Shown in pieces: positions 43,453 to 52,103 of a stretch of 64,000 bases of DNA. Position 1 is the stretch's first letter, and each line of letters starts with the position of its first letter. Under the pieces are notes generated by a model. It was not told the origin of the DNA, ran no database searches, and saw nothing but the letters and a program-made list of their open reading frames with translations. This stretch comes from Bacteroidota bacterium (lineage in GTDB: Bacteria; Bacteroidota; Bacteroidia; Cytophagales; Cyclobacteriaceae), in the NCBI GenBank assembly GCA_023428695.1, contig JAEYWY010000030.1:124001-188000 (forward strand), given 5' to 3'. A program made the translations under genes and the position numbers.

Positions 43453-44568
43453 ATGAAGAAAGTACTATTTATCGACCGCGACGGAACGCTCATTCTTGAA
43501 CCCCCTGACGAGCAAATCGACTCACTCGAAAAACTCGAGTATTATCCCGGCGTCTTCACATGGCTTGGACGAATTGCAGCCGAATGCGACTACATGTTGG
43601 TAATCGTTACCAATCAGGATGGTCTCGGCACTGCAAGTTTTCCGGAGGAGACATTCTGGCCCGCGCAAAACAAAATGCTCGATGCATTCAGAAAAGAAGG
43701 GATAGTCTTCGAAAAGGTATTCATCGACAAGTCATTCGGACACGAGAACAAACCGACGCGGAAACCGGGAACAGCCATGTTACAGGAGTTCTTTTCAGGA
43801 GCGTATGATCTTGCGAACTCCTACGTTATCGGTGACCGCCCTACTGACATCGAACTTGCCAAAAACCTGGGCTCGAAAGGAATCTTCCTGGACGACGGTA
43901 ACCGTGTTAATCTGATTCACGAAAAAGGACTCGAGGAATATTGTGCATTGGCCACGACGTCATGGAAAGACATCTATGAACTCCTCGCGCAACCGGCAAG
44001 AAAGGCAACGGTACGGCGCGCGACGAAAGAAACAGATATTGAAGTTGTGGTAGACCTCGATGGAAATGGCAAATCATCCATCGGGACCGGGTTGGGATTT
44101 TTTGACCACATGCTCGACCAACTTTCAAAGCATGGTCAGATTGATCTTGATATCAAAGTCAAAGGCGATCTTCACATTGACGAACATCATACTATTGAAG
44201 ACACCGCCCTGGCGCTGGGCGACGCTTTCCTGAAAGCGCTGGGCGATAAACGAGGCATTGGACGTTACGGATTCTGTTTGCCGATGGATGACTGTCTCGC
44301 TCAGGTAGCGCTTGATTTTGGTGGCAGACCCTGGCTCGTATGGGAAGCGGAATTCAAACGTGAGAAGATTGGTGAAATGCCCACGGAAATGTTTCTTCAT
44401 TTTTTCAAATCGTTTTCCGACGCCGCGCGGTGCAACCTCAACATCAAGGCAGAAGGGAATAACGAGCACCACAAGATTGAAGCGATCTTCAAAGCATTTG
44501 CACGCGCGATACGCATGGCGATCAAAAGGGAAGGAAACGAATTACCGACAACGAAAGGGCTACTCTGA
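43453..44568 (+). CDS. hisB: Bifunctional histidinol-phosphatase / imidazoleglycerol-phosphate dehydratase
   Basis: A 371-residue two-domain protein. Residues 1 to about 165 form a HAD phosphatase (FIDRDGTLI nucleophile motif, IVTNQDGLG, YVIGDRPTDIELAKNLG). Residues about 175-371 form the IGP dehydratase, with the metal-binding histidine motifs GFFDHMLDQLSKHG, DLHIDEHHTIEDTALALG and EGNNEHHKIEAIFKAFARA. The fused form is known from enterobacteria and many Bacteroidota. It catalyses two non-consecutive steps of the pathway. Its TGA overlaps the hisH ATG by one base. Confidence 0.96.
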   Translation: MKKVLFIDRDGTLILEPPDEQIDSLEKLEYYPGVFTWLGRIAAECDYMLVIVTNQDGLGTASFPEETFWPAQNKMLDAFRKEGIVFEKVFIDKSFGHENKPTRKPGTAMLQEFFSGAYDLANSYVIGDRPTDIELAKNLGSKGIFLDDGNRVNLIHEKGLEEYCALATTSWKDIYELLAQPARKATVRRATKETDIEVVVDLDGNGKSSIGTGLGFFDHMLDQLSKHGQIDLDIKVKGDLHIDEHHTIEDTALALGDAFLKALGDKRGIGRYGFCLPMDDCLAQVALDFGGRPWLVWEAEFKREKIGEMPTEMFLHFFKSFSDAARCNLNIKAEGNNEHHKIEAIFKAFARAIRMAIKREGNELPTTKGLL

Positions 44569-45155
44569 TGAAACTGGTGATCATAAAATATAATGCCGGT
44601 AATGTCCAGTCCGTATCATTTGCGCTTGAACGACTTGGAATCGACTTTTTAGTAACGGATAATGCTGAAGAAATCAAATCCGCGGACAAGGTTTTGTTTC
44701 CCGGGGTTGGTGAGGCAAGCACGACAATGGCTTTCCTTCGCGACAAACAACTCGACAAACTCATTCCTGAACTTAAACAGCCCGTACTGGGAATATGCCT
44801 CGGAATGCAATTGATGTGTCGCTACTCGGAAGAGAATGACACGACCTGCCTCGGTATTTTCGACGAAGATGTGAAACGATTCATTCCAACCTCGTCGAAG
44901 AAAGTACCGCACATGGGCTGGAATCAGCTTGGTCTTACAAATAGCTGGCTTAGCCGTGATCTTGAAAATGACTTCGTGTACTTTGTTCACAGCTATTATG
45001 TACCTGTGAACGCACATACATCCGCGATCACGGAGTACATCAATCCGTTTTCCTCGGCACTGCATAAAGAGAATTTCTACGCAGTGCAGTTTCACCCTGA
45101 AAAGTCGGCTCTTGCCGGAGAAAAGGTTTTGAAAAGTTTCTTACAGGTAAACTAA
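44568..45155 (+). CDS. hisH: Imidazole glycerol phosphate synthase, glutaminase subunit
   Basis: A 195-residue class I glutamine amidotransferase. The catalytic Cys is in LGICLGMQLMC, and the His and Glu are in VQFHPEKSALAG; the oxyanion strand is LFPGVGEAS. It supplies ammonia from glutamine to HisF, which is encoded one gene downstream. It overlaps the hisB stop by one base and is followed by hisA four bases later. Confidence 0.96.
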   Translation: MKLVIIKYNAGNVQSVSFALERLGIDFLVTDNAEEIKSADKVLFPGVGEASTTMAFLRDKQLDKLIPELKQPVLGICLGMQLMCRYSEENDTTCLGIFDEDVKRFIPTSSKKVPHMGWNQLGLTNSWLSRDLENDFVYFVHSYYVPVNAHTSAITEYINPFSSALHKENFYAVQFHPEKSALAGEKVLKSFLQVN

Positions 45156-45159
45156 AATC

Positions 45160-45885
45160 ATGAAAATAATACCGGCTATCGACATCATCGACGGCAAATG
45201 CGTACGGCTGGCACAGGGAGATTACGCCAGAAAAACGGTCTATAACGAAAATCCGGTAGCGGTGGCGTTGTCTTTCGAAAAAGCCGGGCTTAAATACCTG
45301 CACCTTGTTGACCTCGACGGCGCGAAAGCAGGGAAGGTAGTCAATTGGGATGTTGTAAAAGGTATTACATCTGCGACAAACCTGATCGTCGATTTTGGTG
45401 GTGGCATTAAAACAGCTGAAGAAATCGAACGTTTGCTGGAGCTGGGTGTTGCCAAAGTAAACCTTGGCAGCATTGCCGTTAAACAACCCGACGTTGTAAA
45501 AACCTGGAGCAAAAAGTTTTCCCCCGGGCACATCATACTAAGCGCCGATGTCAAGGGCGAATATATAGCCATCGGCGGATGGACGGAGGAATCTGCAATT
45601 ACCATCGACAAGTTCATCGACGACTACGCGAAAGCGGGACTAATGCAGGTGACGTGCACCGATATCAGCACCGACGGAATGCTTTCCGGACCAAACGTAT
45701 CGTTGTATCGACGCCTCCTGGCAGACCACCCATCCATTGTGCTGACGGCGAGTGGTGGCGTGAGTTCATTTGCTGATCTGGAAAGTCTTTTGGAGACGGG
45801 TGTCGACGGCGCTATAGTCGGGAAAGCCATTTATGAAGGAAGGGTCACGCCTGAAGAACTTGCAGGCATGAACGTTCAACGCTAA
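45160..45885 (+). CDS. hisA: ProFAR isomerase
   Basis: A 241-residue TIM-barrel Amadori isomerase (phosphoribosylformimino-5-aminoimidazole carboxamide ribotide isomerase). IIPAIDIIDGKCVRLAQGDY has the catalytic Asp at the first strand, and VTCTDISTDGMLSGPN has the second catalytic Asp. The phosphate-binding segments are DFGGGIKTAEEIE and TASGGVSSFADLESL. Length is normal. It lies between hisH and hisF, which share an evolutionary half-barrel origin with it. Confidence 0.97.
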   Translation: MKIIPAIDIIDGKCVRLAQGDYARKTVYNENPVAVALSFEKAGLKYLHLVDLDGAKAGKVVNWDVVKGITSATNLIVDFGGGIKTAEEIERLLELGVAKVNLGSIAVKQPDVVKTWSKKFSPGHIILSADVKGEYIAIGGWTEESAITIDKFIDDYAKAGLMQVTCTDISTDGMLSGPNVSLYRRLLADHPSIVLTASGGVSSFADLESLLETGVDGAIVGKAIYEGRVTPEELAGMNVQR

Positions 45886-45895
45886 CTTAAATCAA

Positions 45896-46651
45896 ATGCT
45901 GACAAAACGCATTATACCTTGTCTGGACATCAAAGACGGAAGAACGGTTAAGGGAGTAAATTTTGTGAACATCCGCGATGCCGGTGACCCGGTCGAACTC
46001 GGTGCGCTTTATGCACAACAAGGCGCAGATGAACTTATTTTCCTGGACATCTCAGCAACCGATGAAGGTCGGAAAACATTTTCTTCCCTTGTCCGTGACA
46101 TTGCCCGCCATATCAACATTCCCTTTACCGTAGGTGGCGGAATCAGCAGCGTCGCCGACGTTGCACCATTGCTGGAAGCGGGCGCGGACAAAGTTAGTAT
46201 CAACTCTTCAGCTGTACGCAATCCCGGGTTGATCGATGAATTGTCTCGGGCGTTTGGCGCACAATGCATTGTGCTGGCCATAGATGCACGCAAAATTGAC
46301 AACCAGTGGATCGTGCATACACACGGCGGCAAGAAACCAAGTGATAAAAAATTATTCAGCTGGGCAAAAGAAGGTCAGAACCGTGGGGCCGGTGAAATTC
46401 TCTTCACGAGTATGGACCATGACGGAACAAAGAACGGTTTCGCCATCGATCCGCTTGCAAAACTTCACGACATGCTTGATATTCCGGTGATAGCATCGGG
46501 AGGCGCAGGCAATATGGGTCATTTCATTGACGCATTTGTGCTCGGTAAATCGGATGCAGCGCTGGCCGCAAGCATTTTCCATTTTGGTGAAATTGCAATT
46601 CCCGATCTGAAATCATTCTTAAACGCGAACTCAATTCCCGTACGACTATGA
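45896..46651 (+). CDS. hisF: Imidazole glycerol phosphate synthase, cyclase subunit
   Basis: A 251-residue TIM-barrel that, with HisH ammonia, makes imidazole glycerol phosphate and AICAR. RIIPCLDIKDGRTVKGVNF contains the catalytic Asp11-equivalent; the second catalytic Asp is in TSMDHDGTKNGFAID. VGGGISSVADVAPLLEAGADKVSINS and IASGGAGNMGHF bind phosphate. Starts 10 bases after hisA and overlaps hisIE by four bases. Confidence 0.97.
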   Translation: MLTKRIIPCLDIKDGRTVKGVNFVNIRDAGDPVELGALYAQQGADELIFLDISATDEGRKTFSSLVRDIARHINIPFTVGGGISSVADVAPLLEAGADKVSINSSAVRNPGLIDELSRAFGAQCIVLAIDARKIDNQWIVHTHGGKKPSDKKLFSWAKEGQNRGAGEILFTSMDHDGTKNGFAIDPLAKLHDMLDIPVIASGGAGNMGHFIDAFVLGKSDAALAASIFHFGEIAIPDLKSFLNANSIPVRL

Positions 46652-47253
46652 CACAACAACTCAACATCGATTTTTCAAAACTCGACGGACTCGTCCCCTG
46701 TGTTGTTCAGGACGCCAATACGAAAGTAGTCCTCATGGTCGGCTTCATGAATCAGGACGCGTTTGAAAAAACGGTCCTTGAAAAACGCGTAACATTCTAT
46801 AGCAGAACCAAAAAACGGTTGTGGACCAAAGGTGAAACCTCAGGTAACTTCCTGGATGTGGTCGAGATAAGACCCGATTGCGACAACGACACGTTATTGA
46901 TTAAAGTGAACCCAACCGGTCCTGTCTGTCACACGGGTGCAGATACTTGCTTTAATGAAGATAACAATGCGTGGACGCTCGAAGCCTTACAGCACCTTAT
47001 TCTTGACCGCAAAGCAAATCCTGTGGCGGGCTCTTATACAAACAAGCTGATCGATAGCGGCATCAACAAGGTAGCTCAGAAAGTTGGCGAAGAAGCTGTA
47101 GAGTTGATTATTGAGGCCAAGGATTCAAACCGCGACCTGTTTTTGGGCGAGGCCGCTGACCTGATGTATCACTATTTGGTTCTGCTCGCTGCAAAAGACT
47201 ATACACTTTCAGACGTGCTGAAGGTGCTTCAAAGTCGTCATCAAAAGTCGTAA
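46648..47253 (+). CDS. hisIE: Bifunctional phosphoribosyl-AMP cyclohydrolase / phosphoribosyl-ATP pyrophosphatase
   Basis: A 201-residue fusion. The HisI half (about 1-110) has RTKKRLWTKGETSGNFLDVVEI, DCDNDTLLIKV and the cysteine region GPVCHTGADTCF that binds zinc. The HisE half (about 115-201) has the MazG-like helix KVGEEAVELIIEAKD and EAADLMYHYLVLL. It carries out steps two and three of the pathway. It is the last gene of the operon, ending 13 bases before the convergent flavoprotein gene, with no room for a separate terminator. Confidence 0.96.
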   Translation: MTQQLNIDFSKLDGLVPCVVQDANTKVVLMVGFMNQDAFEKTVLEKRVTFYSRTKKRLWTKGETSGNFLDVVEIRPDCDNDTLLIKVNPTGPVCHTGADTCFNEDNNAWTLEALQHLILDRKANPVAGSYTNKLIDSGINKVAQKVGEEAVELIIEAKDSNRDLFLGEAADLMYHYLVLLAAKDYTLSDVLKVLQSRHQKS

Positions 47254-47266
47254 CGCGGCTTCCGGC

Positions 47267-48748
47267 TCAGAAACGGATGTCGGTATAAACACCGCTTGTA
47301 CTGACACGACAGGCTAGTTTTCCTTTCAGGACTTCCGGTTTGAAGAGCGACTTGCCCAATAGCATGCGTACGCACTCCTGTATCCCTTCAGTAATCGAAG
47401 GATGAGGATGAACGCACTCAGCAAGTTCTTCAATGCCTTTGTCCATGGATATGAGGACAGCTACTGCCTGAATCGCACTCGATGCATGATTGCCGATAAT
47501 CTTGAGTCCGAGGATTTTCATCTCGTCATCGTTGGTCACAAGCAATTTTATGAATCCTTGTGTGTTCCGTTTTGCGATCGCCCGGGGTATACAACTATAG
47601 TCAAGCGTTACCACTTTGTAGTCGATGCCCTTTTCACGCGCCTGCGTTTCATTCAATCCAACGCCGGCCACCTCCGGGCTGAGGAACATGATAGTGCTGA
47701 TATTTTCGTAAACGAGTTTTCGCCTTGGATTACCAAAAATCCGCTCGACGGCATACCTCCCTTCAAGTTCACCAACATTCACAAGATTAATATCGGCGGT
47801 TATGTCGCCTACTGCGTAGATATTCGACACATTGGTTTGTGTATCGTTGTCTTCAATGCCGCGTTTTGAAATATGGATGTCTACCTTGTCATCCCACAGG
47901 TCTTCATAATTCGGAATACGCCCGACTGAAACCAGGGCTTTTTCCACATTAAAGATTTCCTTTCCGCCATCGTTGTATTCCAATTCATACTCCACGCGCC
48001 CGTTACGGATTTCCATTCGCGTTAACCTGGAGTTCCGGTGAATCAGCACACCGTTATTCTCCATGTTGCGTTCAATGACGTGGACAATATCCGCATCTTC
48101 GAAGGGCAGTATGCGGTCACCTTTGTCGATCAGGTGGACCTTTGTTTTACCGAAACCCGAAAAGATGGTCGCGTATTCACATCCGATAACACCGGCTCCC
48201 ACGATAACCATGCTTTCAGGAAAGTCCTCGATTAATTCAATACCTTCACTGGTCATCACGATCTTTTCGTCAATCGGCAGCTCCGGCAGGTAGCGTGGTC
48301 GGCTGCCGGTGGCCAGAATGATGTAATCGCCCCAAACCACCTCCTTGTCGCGGCCCATGTCGATTTCGACTTCGTTCTGACTCAGGAGCTTAGCCTTGCC
48401 TTTTTTGAAATGCAGGAAATCCGCCAGGTGGGAATGACGCATCAATTCCATATGTTCCTCAAGCATCGTTTTTCGTTCCTGCACGGCACGAATGACCTCG
48501 TCCTGGATTTCCTTATAATTGACAGATGGAACTTCGATGTTGAATCGTTTCAGATTCTTACGAAAGGTGGCGGTTGAACGCGACAACTCCCACCACGTTT
48601 TTGAAGAAAGAGCGCCATTGGTTACGCCGGCACCTCCGACCCCATTTCTTTCAATCAGCAACGTCTTCTTCCTGAAGTCCAGCGATCGCATCGCCGCTGC
48701 ATAACCCGACGGACCGGCGCCGATTACGATAAGGTCAAACTTTTCCAT
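47267..48748 (-). CDS. FAD/NAD-dependent oxidoreductase, dihydrolipoamide dehydrogenase-like but without redox cysteines
   Basis: A 493-residue flavoprotein with the full two-dinucleotide fold: FAD site VIGAGPSGYAAA (residues 8-19), NAD(P) site VIVGAGVIGCEYATIFSGFG near 180-200, second FAD motif IYAVGDI near 310, and a C-terminal dimerisation domain with HPHPSITE containing the catalytic His-Glu pair. Where lipoamide dehydrogenases have GGTCLNVGCIPSK, this protein has GGAGVTNGALSSK (38-50), so both redox-active cysteines are absent. It cannot work by disulfide exchange. A soluble transhydrogenase (SthA-like) or diaphorase role is possible. It converges on hisIE and is divergent from the kinase gene. 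Confidence 0.87.
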   Translation of the reverse strand: MEKFDLIVIGAGPSGYAAAMRSLDFRKKTLLIERNGVGGAGVTNGALSSKTWWELSRSTATFRKNLKRFNIEVPSVNYKEIQDEVIRAVQERKTMLEEHMELMRHSHLADFLHFKKGKAKLLSQNEVEIDMGRDKEVVWGDYIILATGSRPRYLPELPIDEKIVMTSEGIELIEDFPESMVIVGAGVIGCEYATIFSGFGKTKVHLIDKGDRILPFEDADIVHVIERNMENNGVLIHRNSRLTRMEIRNGRVEYELEYNDGGKEIFNVEKALVSVGRIPNYEDLWDDKVDIHISKRGIEDNDTQTNVSNIYAVGDITADINLVNVGELEGRYAVERIFGNPRRKLVYENISTIMFLSPEVAGVGLNETQAREKGIDYKVVTLDYSCIPRAIAKRNTQGFIKLLVTNDDEMKILGLKIIGNHASSAIQAVAVLISMDKGIEELAECVHPHPSITEGIQECVRMLLGKSLFKPEVLKGKLACRVSTSGVYTDIRF

Positions 48749-48819
48749 GTTGATTCACAAAAAGAACAATTTCCTAAGGTAGCAATTCCACCGTTTATTG
48801 AAAAGACAACAATGCACGT

Positions 48820-48850
48820 TTTGGCCCCATGGGAACTTTAGCATATTTTG
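48820..48850 (+). promoter_or_regulatory. Candidate Bacteroidota promoter of the kinase gene
   Basis: TTTG at 48820-48823 and ATATTTTG at 48843-48850 are separated by 19 bases, close to the Bacteroidota sigma consensus TTTG-N19-TAnnTTTG. Transcription would start near 48857, about 34 bases before the kinase ATG. Confidence 0.5.
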
Positions 48851-48890
48851 CCTTTTTTGGGTAAGTTAACCTGGACTTTGGATAAGGAGA

Positions 48891-50831
48891 ATGCGATACC
48901 TAAACGCGCTGACCAATCTTGGTGTTCAATATGGAAGAGGCACTTCGGAACGGAGAAGCATCTACCTGTCTAACGTTATCGGGCTTATTCTTTTCGTAGC
49001 CGTTGCAATTCTGGCCATTTTATACTACGCATGGTACGGCTACAGCATCATTACACTGATTATTCCCCTGGTCGGATTTCTCGCATTATTCGCGCTTCTT
49101 CTGAACTATTTTGGATTCTGCATAATCAGCCGTATCTGGCTGTCCCTCCTGATTCCGGTAACGACGATGGCAGTCTCTATTTATTCAAAATTTCTGTACT
49201 ACCACCTGGAAGGCGAACTCGATTACTTCACTTTCAGGGTCGTTATTCTTGCCAGTTGTGTATTTCCACCAGTGTTCTTTTCACTGAAGGAAAAAATACC
49301 GCTGGCGGTGACGTCGCTCCTTATTCTGTTCGTCCTCATTGCGCATGATCCGCTGCACAATCTCTTTGATGTACCCTACAGGGGCGCAACACTGAATGCT
49401 TCTTCATATACCTTTACGACCATCGTATTTGGGCTCATGTATCTGCTTATGACAGGAACCGTGTTCTCGATGAAATGGATTTCAGAACAAAACGAAAGAC
49501 GCGCCAACGATCTTATCGATGAACTGAATGAGATCAATCAGAAACTAACTGACAAGAACCGTGAGATTGAACATCAGAACCAGGAGATTCTTACCCAGAC
49601 GGACAAACTGAATACGAGTCGCCGGAAACTCAAGGATGCTTACCAGATAATCGAGGAACAGCGAAACCTGCTTTATCAGCAGAACAAGAACATGTCGCTT
49701 GAACTGGTTGAAAAAAATGAGGCGTTAACTGAAACCAATAACGAGCTCATCAAACATAACAACGAGCTGCGTCAGTTTTCATATACGGTCTCTCACAACC
49801 TTCGTGGGCCCGTAGCAAGTCTTATGGGATTGCTCAAACTTTTTCAGCCTGAACAACTCTCGCCTGACAACATCGAGATATTCAAGCACATAGAAACTTC
49901 CACACAACGGCTGGACAACATCATCAAAGACCTGAGTAAGATCATCGATATCAGAAATGACATATTTCAGATTCGCCAGCAGATCGACGTTGCGTTTGAA
50001 GTTCAGGAAATCCTTTCGGTACTCAATCGCGAAATCATTTCCCAAAAAATCAGCATTCGCCGGAATTTTGAATCAGGACGCGTAATCTACAGCGTACGTC
50101 CAATGATTCACAGCATACTATACAACCTGATAAGCAACGCCATTAAGTATCGGTCCGAAGAACGTGAACCGGTAATTGAAATCAAATCCGGCGAAGATGC
50201 GCGTTACTATCACCTCCATGTATCTGACAACGGACTCGGTATTGATTTATCACGTGACGGCGACAATATCTTTAAACTGTACAAACGGTTTCATCATCAT
50301 ACGGAAGGCAAAGGCCTCGGATTATACCTCGTGAAGATGCAGGCGGAGGCACTTGGTGGCGATATCAACGTGCAGAGTGAACCCAACAAATTCACAACGT
50401 TCAATGTTCGCATTCGCAAACCTGAAAATGCCGAACGTCAGGTTCTTTATGAGGATGAATCGGTTGAGATATTCTTCGATGCGACCTTGAACTGCCTGGG
50501 AACATCCTGGAGAAAACCATCCGACAGCCACGTTGAAACGATTCTGAAAAAAGTGCTCGACTTTATCAAAGCCTATAATACGCCAAACTACCTTACCGAC
50601 ATTTCTGTTGAAGGGTCATCCGACGGGCAACGCCGAAACCGGTTACTTGTCGAAATGCTACGTGAGGCCGCGAACAGCGGACTGCAGCGCGTCGCCATTG
50701 TGCTTTCGCCACAGGTGTTACACGATGACGATGAACTTGCGCGGCAAGTATCGGGCACCGGCATCGAATTGAAGTACTTCGCCCACTACGGCAAAGCAAC
50801 GGATTGGATAAGGAAAAATCGAAAAGACTAA
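48891..50831 (+). CDS. Membrane sensor histidine kinase with C-terminal STAS/SpoIIAA-like domain
   Basis: A 646-residue sensor kinase. Residues about 25-195 hold six hydrophobic helices with only short loops, so the signal is probably sensed in or near the membrane. About 198-295 is a long coiled coil. The phospho-acceptor is His302 in FSYTVSHNLRGPV. The ATPase motifs are N412-LISNAIKY (N box), DNGLGID (446-452) and GKGLGLYLVK (473-482). Residues about 520-646 (VEIFFDATLNCLGTSWRKP to KYFAHYGKATDWI) are an extra domain that resembles STAS/SpoIIAA-like folds found in Bacteroidota. No response regulator is adjacent; the PAP2 gene follows after two bases. Confidence 0.9.
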   Translation: MRYLNALTNLGVQYGRGTSERRSIYLSNVIGLILFVAVAILAILYYAWYGYSIITLIIPLVGFLALFALLLNYFGFCIISRIWLSLLIPVTTMAVSIYSKFLYYHLEGELDYFTFRVVILASCVFPPVFFSLKEKIPLAVTSLLILFVLIAHDPLHNLFDVPYRGATLNASSYTFTTIVFGLMYLLMTGTVFSMKWISEQNERRANDLIDELNEINQKLTDKNREIEHQNQEILTQTDKLNTSRRKLKDAYQIIEEQRNLLYQQNKNMSLELVEKNEALTETNNELIKHNNELRQFSYTVSHNLRGPVASLMGLLKLFQPEQLSPDNIEIFKHIETSTQRLDNIIKDLSKIIDIRNDIFQIRQQIDVAFEVQEILSVLNREIISQKISIRRNFESGRVIYSVRPMIHSILYNLISNAIKYRSEEREPVIEIKSGEDARYYHLHVSDNGLGIDLSRDGDNIFKLYKRFHHHTEGKGLGLYLVKMQAEALGGDINVQSEPNKFTTFNVRIRKPENAERQVLYEDESVEIFFDATLNCLGTSWRKPSDSHVETILKKVLDFIKAYNTPNYLTDISVEGSSDGQRRNRLLVEMLREAANSGLQRVAIVLSPQVLHDDDELARQVSGTGIELKYFAHYGKATDWIRKNRKD

Positions 50832-50833
50832 GG

Positions 50834-51409
50834 ATGTCAACATTACTCGAGTGGGACCGGCAATTGTTCATCTGGCTGAACGACCTTCATACAGCATGGC
50901 TGGACCCGGTCATGTTTTTTCTGACGAACACGCTTGCCTGGACGCCGTTGTATGCATGGCTCTTATACCTCATCGTCCGTCAACACGGACGTAATGCATG
51001 GATATACATTGTCGGGATTGCCATAACCATTGCGTTGGCCGATCAGGTCACGTCTTCGCTGATAAAACCATATTTCATGCGACTGCGCCCTACACACGAG
51101 CCGGATCTCACCGGACTTGTCCATACTGTCAACCAATATAAAGGGGGAAAATTTGGTTTTGCCTCCAGCCATGCGGCGAACACGTTCGGAGCGGCAACCT
51201 TTCTGTTCCTCGCATTGAACAGCTCATACCGGTATGTGGGTTTGCTATTCCTGTGGGCAGGCTTCGTTTCCTACACCAGGATTTATCTCGGTGTACACTA
51301 TCCCGGTGATATTCTCGCTGGCGCAATTGTCGGCGCTTGTTTTGGATGGGCGGCTTACACAGCATCCGCCAGAACTGAAAAGGCTTTGCCAATCCGCACC
51401 GGGCGCTAG
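50834..51409 (+). CDS. PAP2-family membrane phosphatase
   Basis: A 191-residue integral membrane phosphatase. The three-part catalytic signature is present: KPYFMRLRP (KX6RP), SSHAANTFG (PSGH-like) and TRIYLGVHYPGD (SRX5HX3D-like). About five membrane helices surround these motifs. Such enzymes dephosphorylate undecaprenyl pyrophosphate, phosphatidic acid or phosphatidylglycerol phosphate; substrate is not decidable. A start at 50804 inside the kinase gene is possible but would add an unrelated basic stretch, so ATG 50834, two bases after the kinase stop, is preferred. Co-transcription with the kinase is likely. Confidence 0.9.
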   Translation: MSTLLEWDRQLFIWLNDLHTAWLDPVMFFLTNTLAWTPLYAWLLYLIVRQHGRNAWIYIVGIAITIALADQVTSSLIKPYFMRLRPTHEPDLTGLVHTVNQYKGGKFGFASSHAANTFGAATFLFLALNSSYRYVGLLFLWAGFVSYTRIYLGVHYPGDILAGAIVGACFGWAAYTASARTEKALPIRTGR

Positions 51410-51414
51410 AATCA

Positions 51415-51999
51415 TCAGTGCTTCAACAACCGCTGGACGTACTTACCGATAATGTCGAATTCAAGATTAACGATGTCTCCTACGCGCAGCGAATGGAAGT
51501 TTGTGTTCTCGTACGTGTATGGAATGATCGCTACGCGGAAGCTGTTTGCCGTACTGTTAAAACATGTAAGGCTGACACCATTCACACAGATCGAACCTTT
51601 TTCAACGGTGATGTTACCCGATGAAGGATCGTATTCGAAATCAAACAACCAACTGCCATCCATCTCAGTGATCGCGGAGACTTTCGCGGTCTGATCAACG
51701 TGACCTTGCACGATGTGACCATCAAACCTCCCGTTGTTGAGCATACAACGTTCAAGATTCACCTTATCACCCGCGGTAAGATTGCGGAGGTTTGATCGGG
51801 TAAGTGTTTCCTGCACAGCTACCACAGCGTGATGCCGCGGCCCTGCCTCGACCACAGTCAGGCACACCCCGTTGTGTGCTACACTCTGATCCACCTTTAA
51901 TTCCGATGAAACAGTACTTTCGATACTAAATTTCCTGTTGGTGCCGTCTTTTTCGACTGCCACCACGGTGCCCATCTTTTCGATTATTCCCGTAAACAT
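51415..51999 (-). CDS. ribE: Riboflavin synthase, alpha subunit
   Basis: A 194-residue enzyme that dismutates two molecules of 6,7-dimethyl-8-ribityllumazine to riboflavin. The characteristic start MFTGIIEKMGTV and two lumazine-binding barrels are present: about 1-95, containing SVAHNGVCLTV, and about 96-190, containing GHIVQGHVD and GSICVNGVSLT. Length is normal. No FMN riboswitch is visible in the 100 bases upstream. It converges on the PAP2 gene and is divergent from the regulator unit. Confidence 0.96.
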   Translation of the reverse strand: MFTGIIEKMGTVVAVEKDGTNRKFSIESTVSSELKVDQSVAHNGVCLTVVEAGPRHHAVVAVQETLTRSNLRNLTAGDKVNLERCMLNNGRFDGHIVQGHVDQTAKVSAITEMDGSWLFDFEYDPSSGNITVEKGSICVNGVSLTCFNSTANSFRVAIIPYTYENTNFHSLRVGDIVNLEFDIIGKYVQRLLKH

Positions 52000-52041
52000 G
52001 CGCGAATCTACGCTAAAAACGGCGTTCTAAAAAAATTATGG

Positions 52042-52063
52042 TTTACAATGTAAACTAGTTTAC
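52042..52063. promoter_or_regulatory. Overlapping palindromes, candidate operator 1
   Basis: The 22 bases TTTACAATGTAAACTAGTTTAC hold TTTACA-A-TGTAAA and the perfect 14-bp palindrome GTAAACTAGTTTAC, sharing the GTAAA half-site. They lie 41 bases before the membrane-protein gene, where a promoter is expected. A related inverted repeat (GTTTAT-AAC-ATAAAC) precedes the third gene of the unit. The winged-helix protein encoded between them is the natural candidate to bind both. Confidence 0.55.
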
Positions 52064-52103
52064 GAATATATCGTATATTAGATCAGACATAAACCAAATC
52101 AAT

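Noticed and set aside
52000..52041. Possible FMN riboswitch upstream of riboflavin synthase
   Set aside because: The space is only about 100 bases and none of the conserved RFN-element blocks is present.
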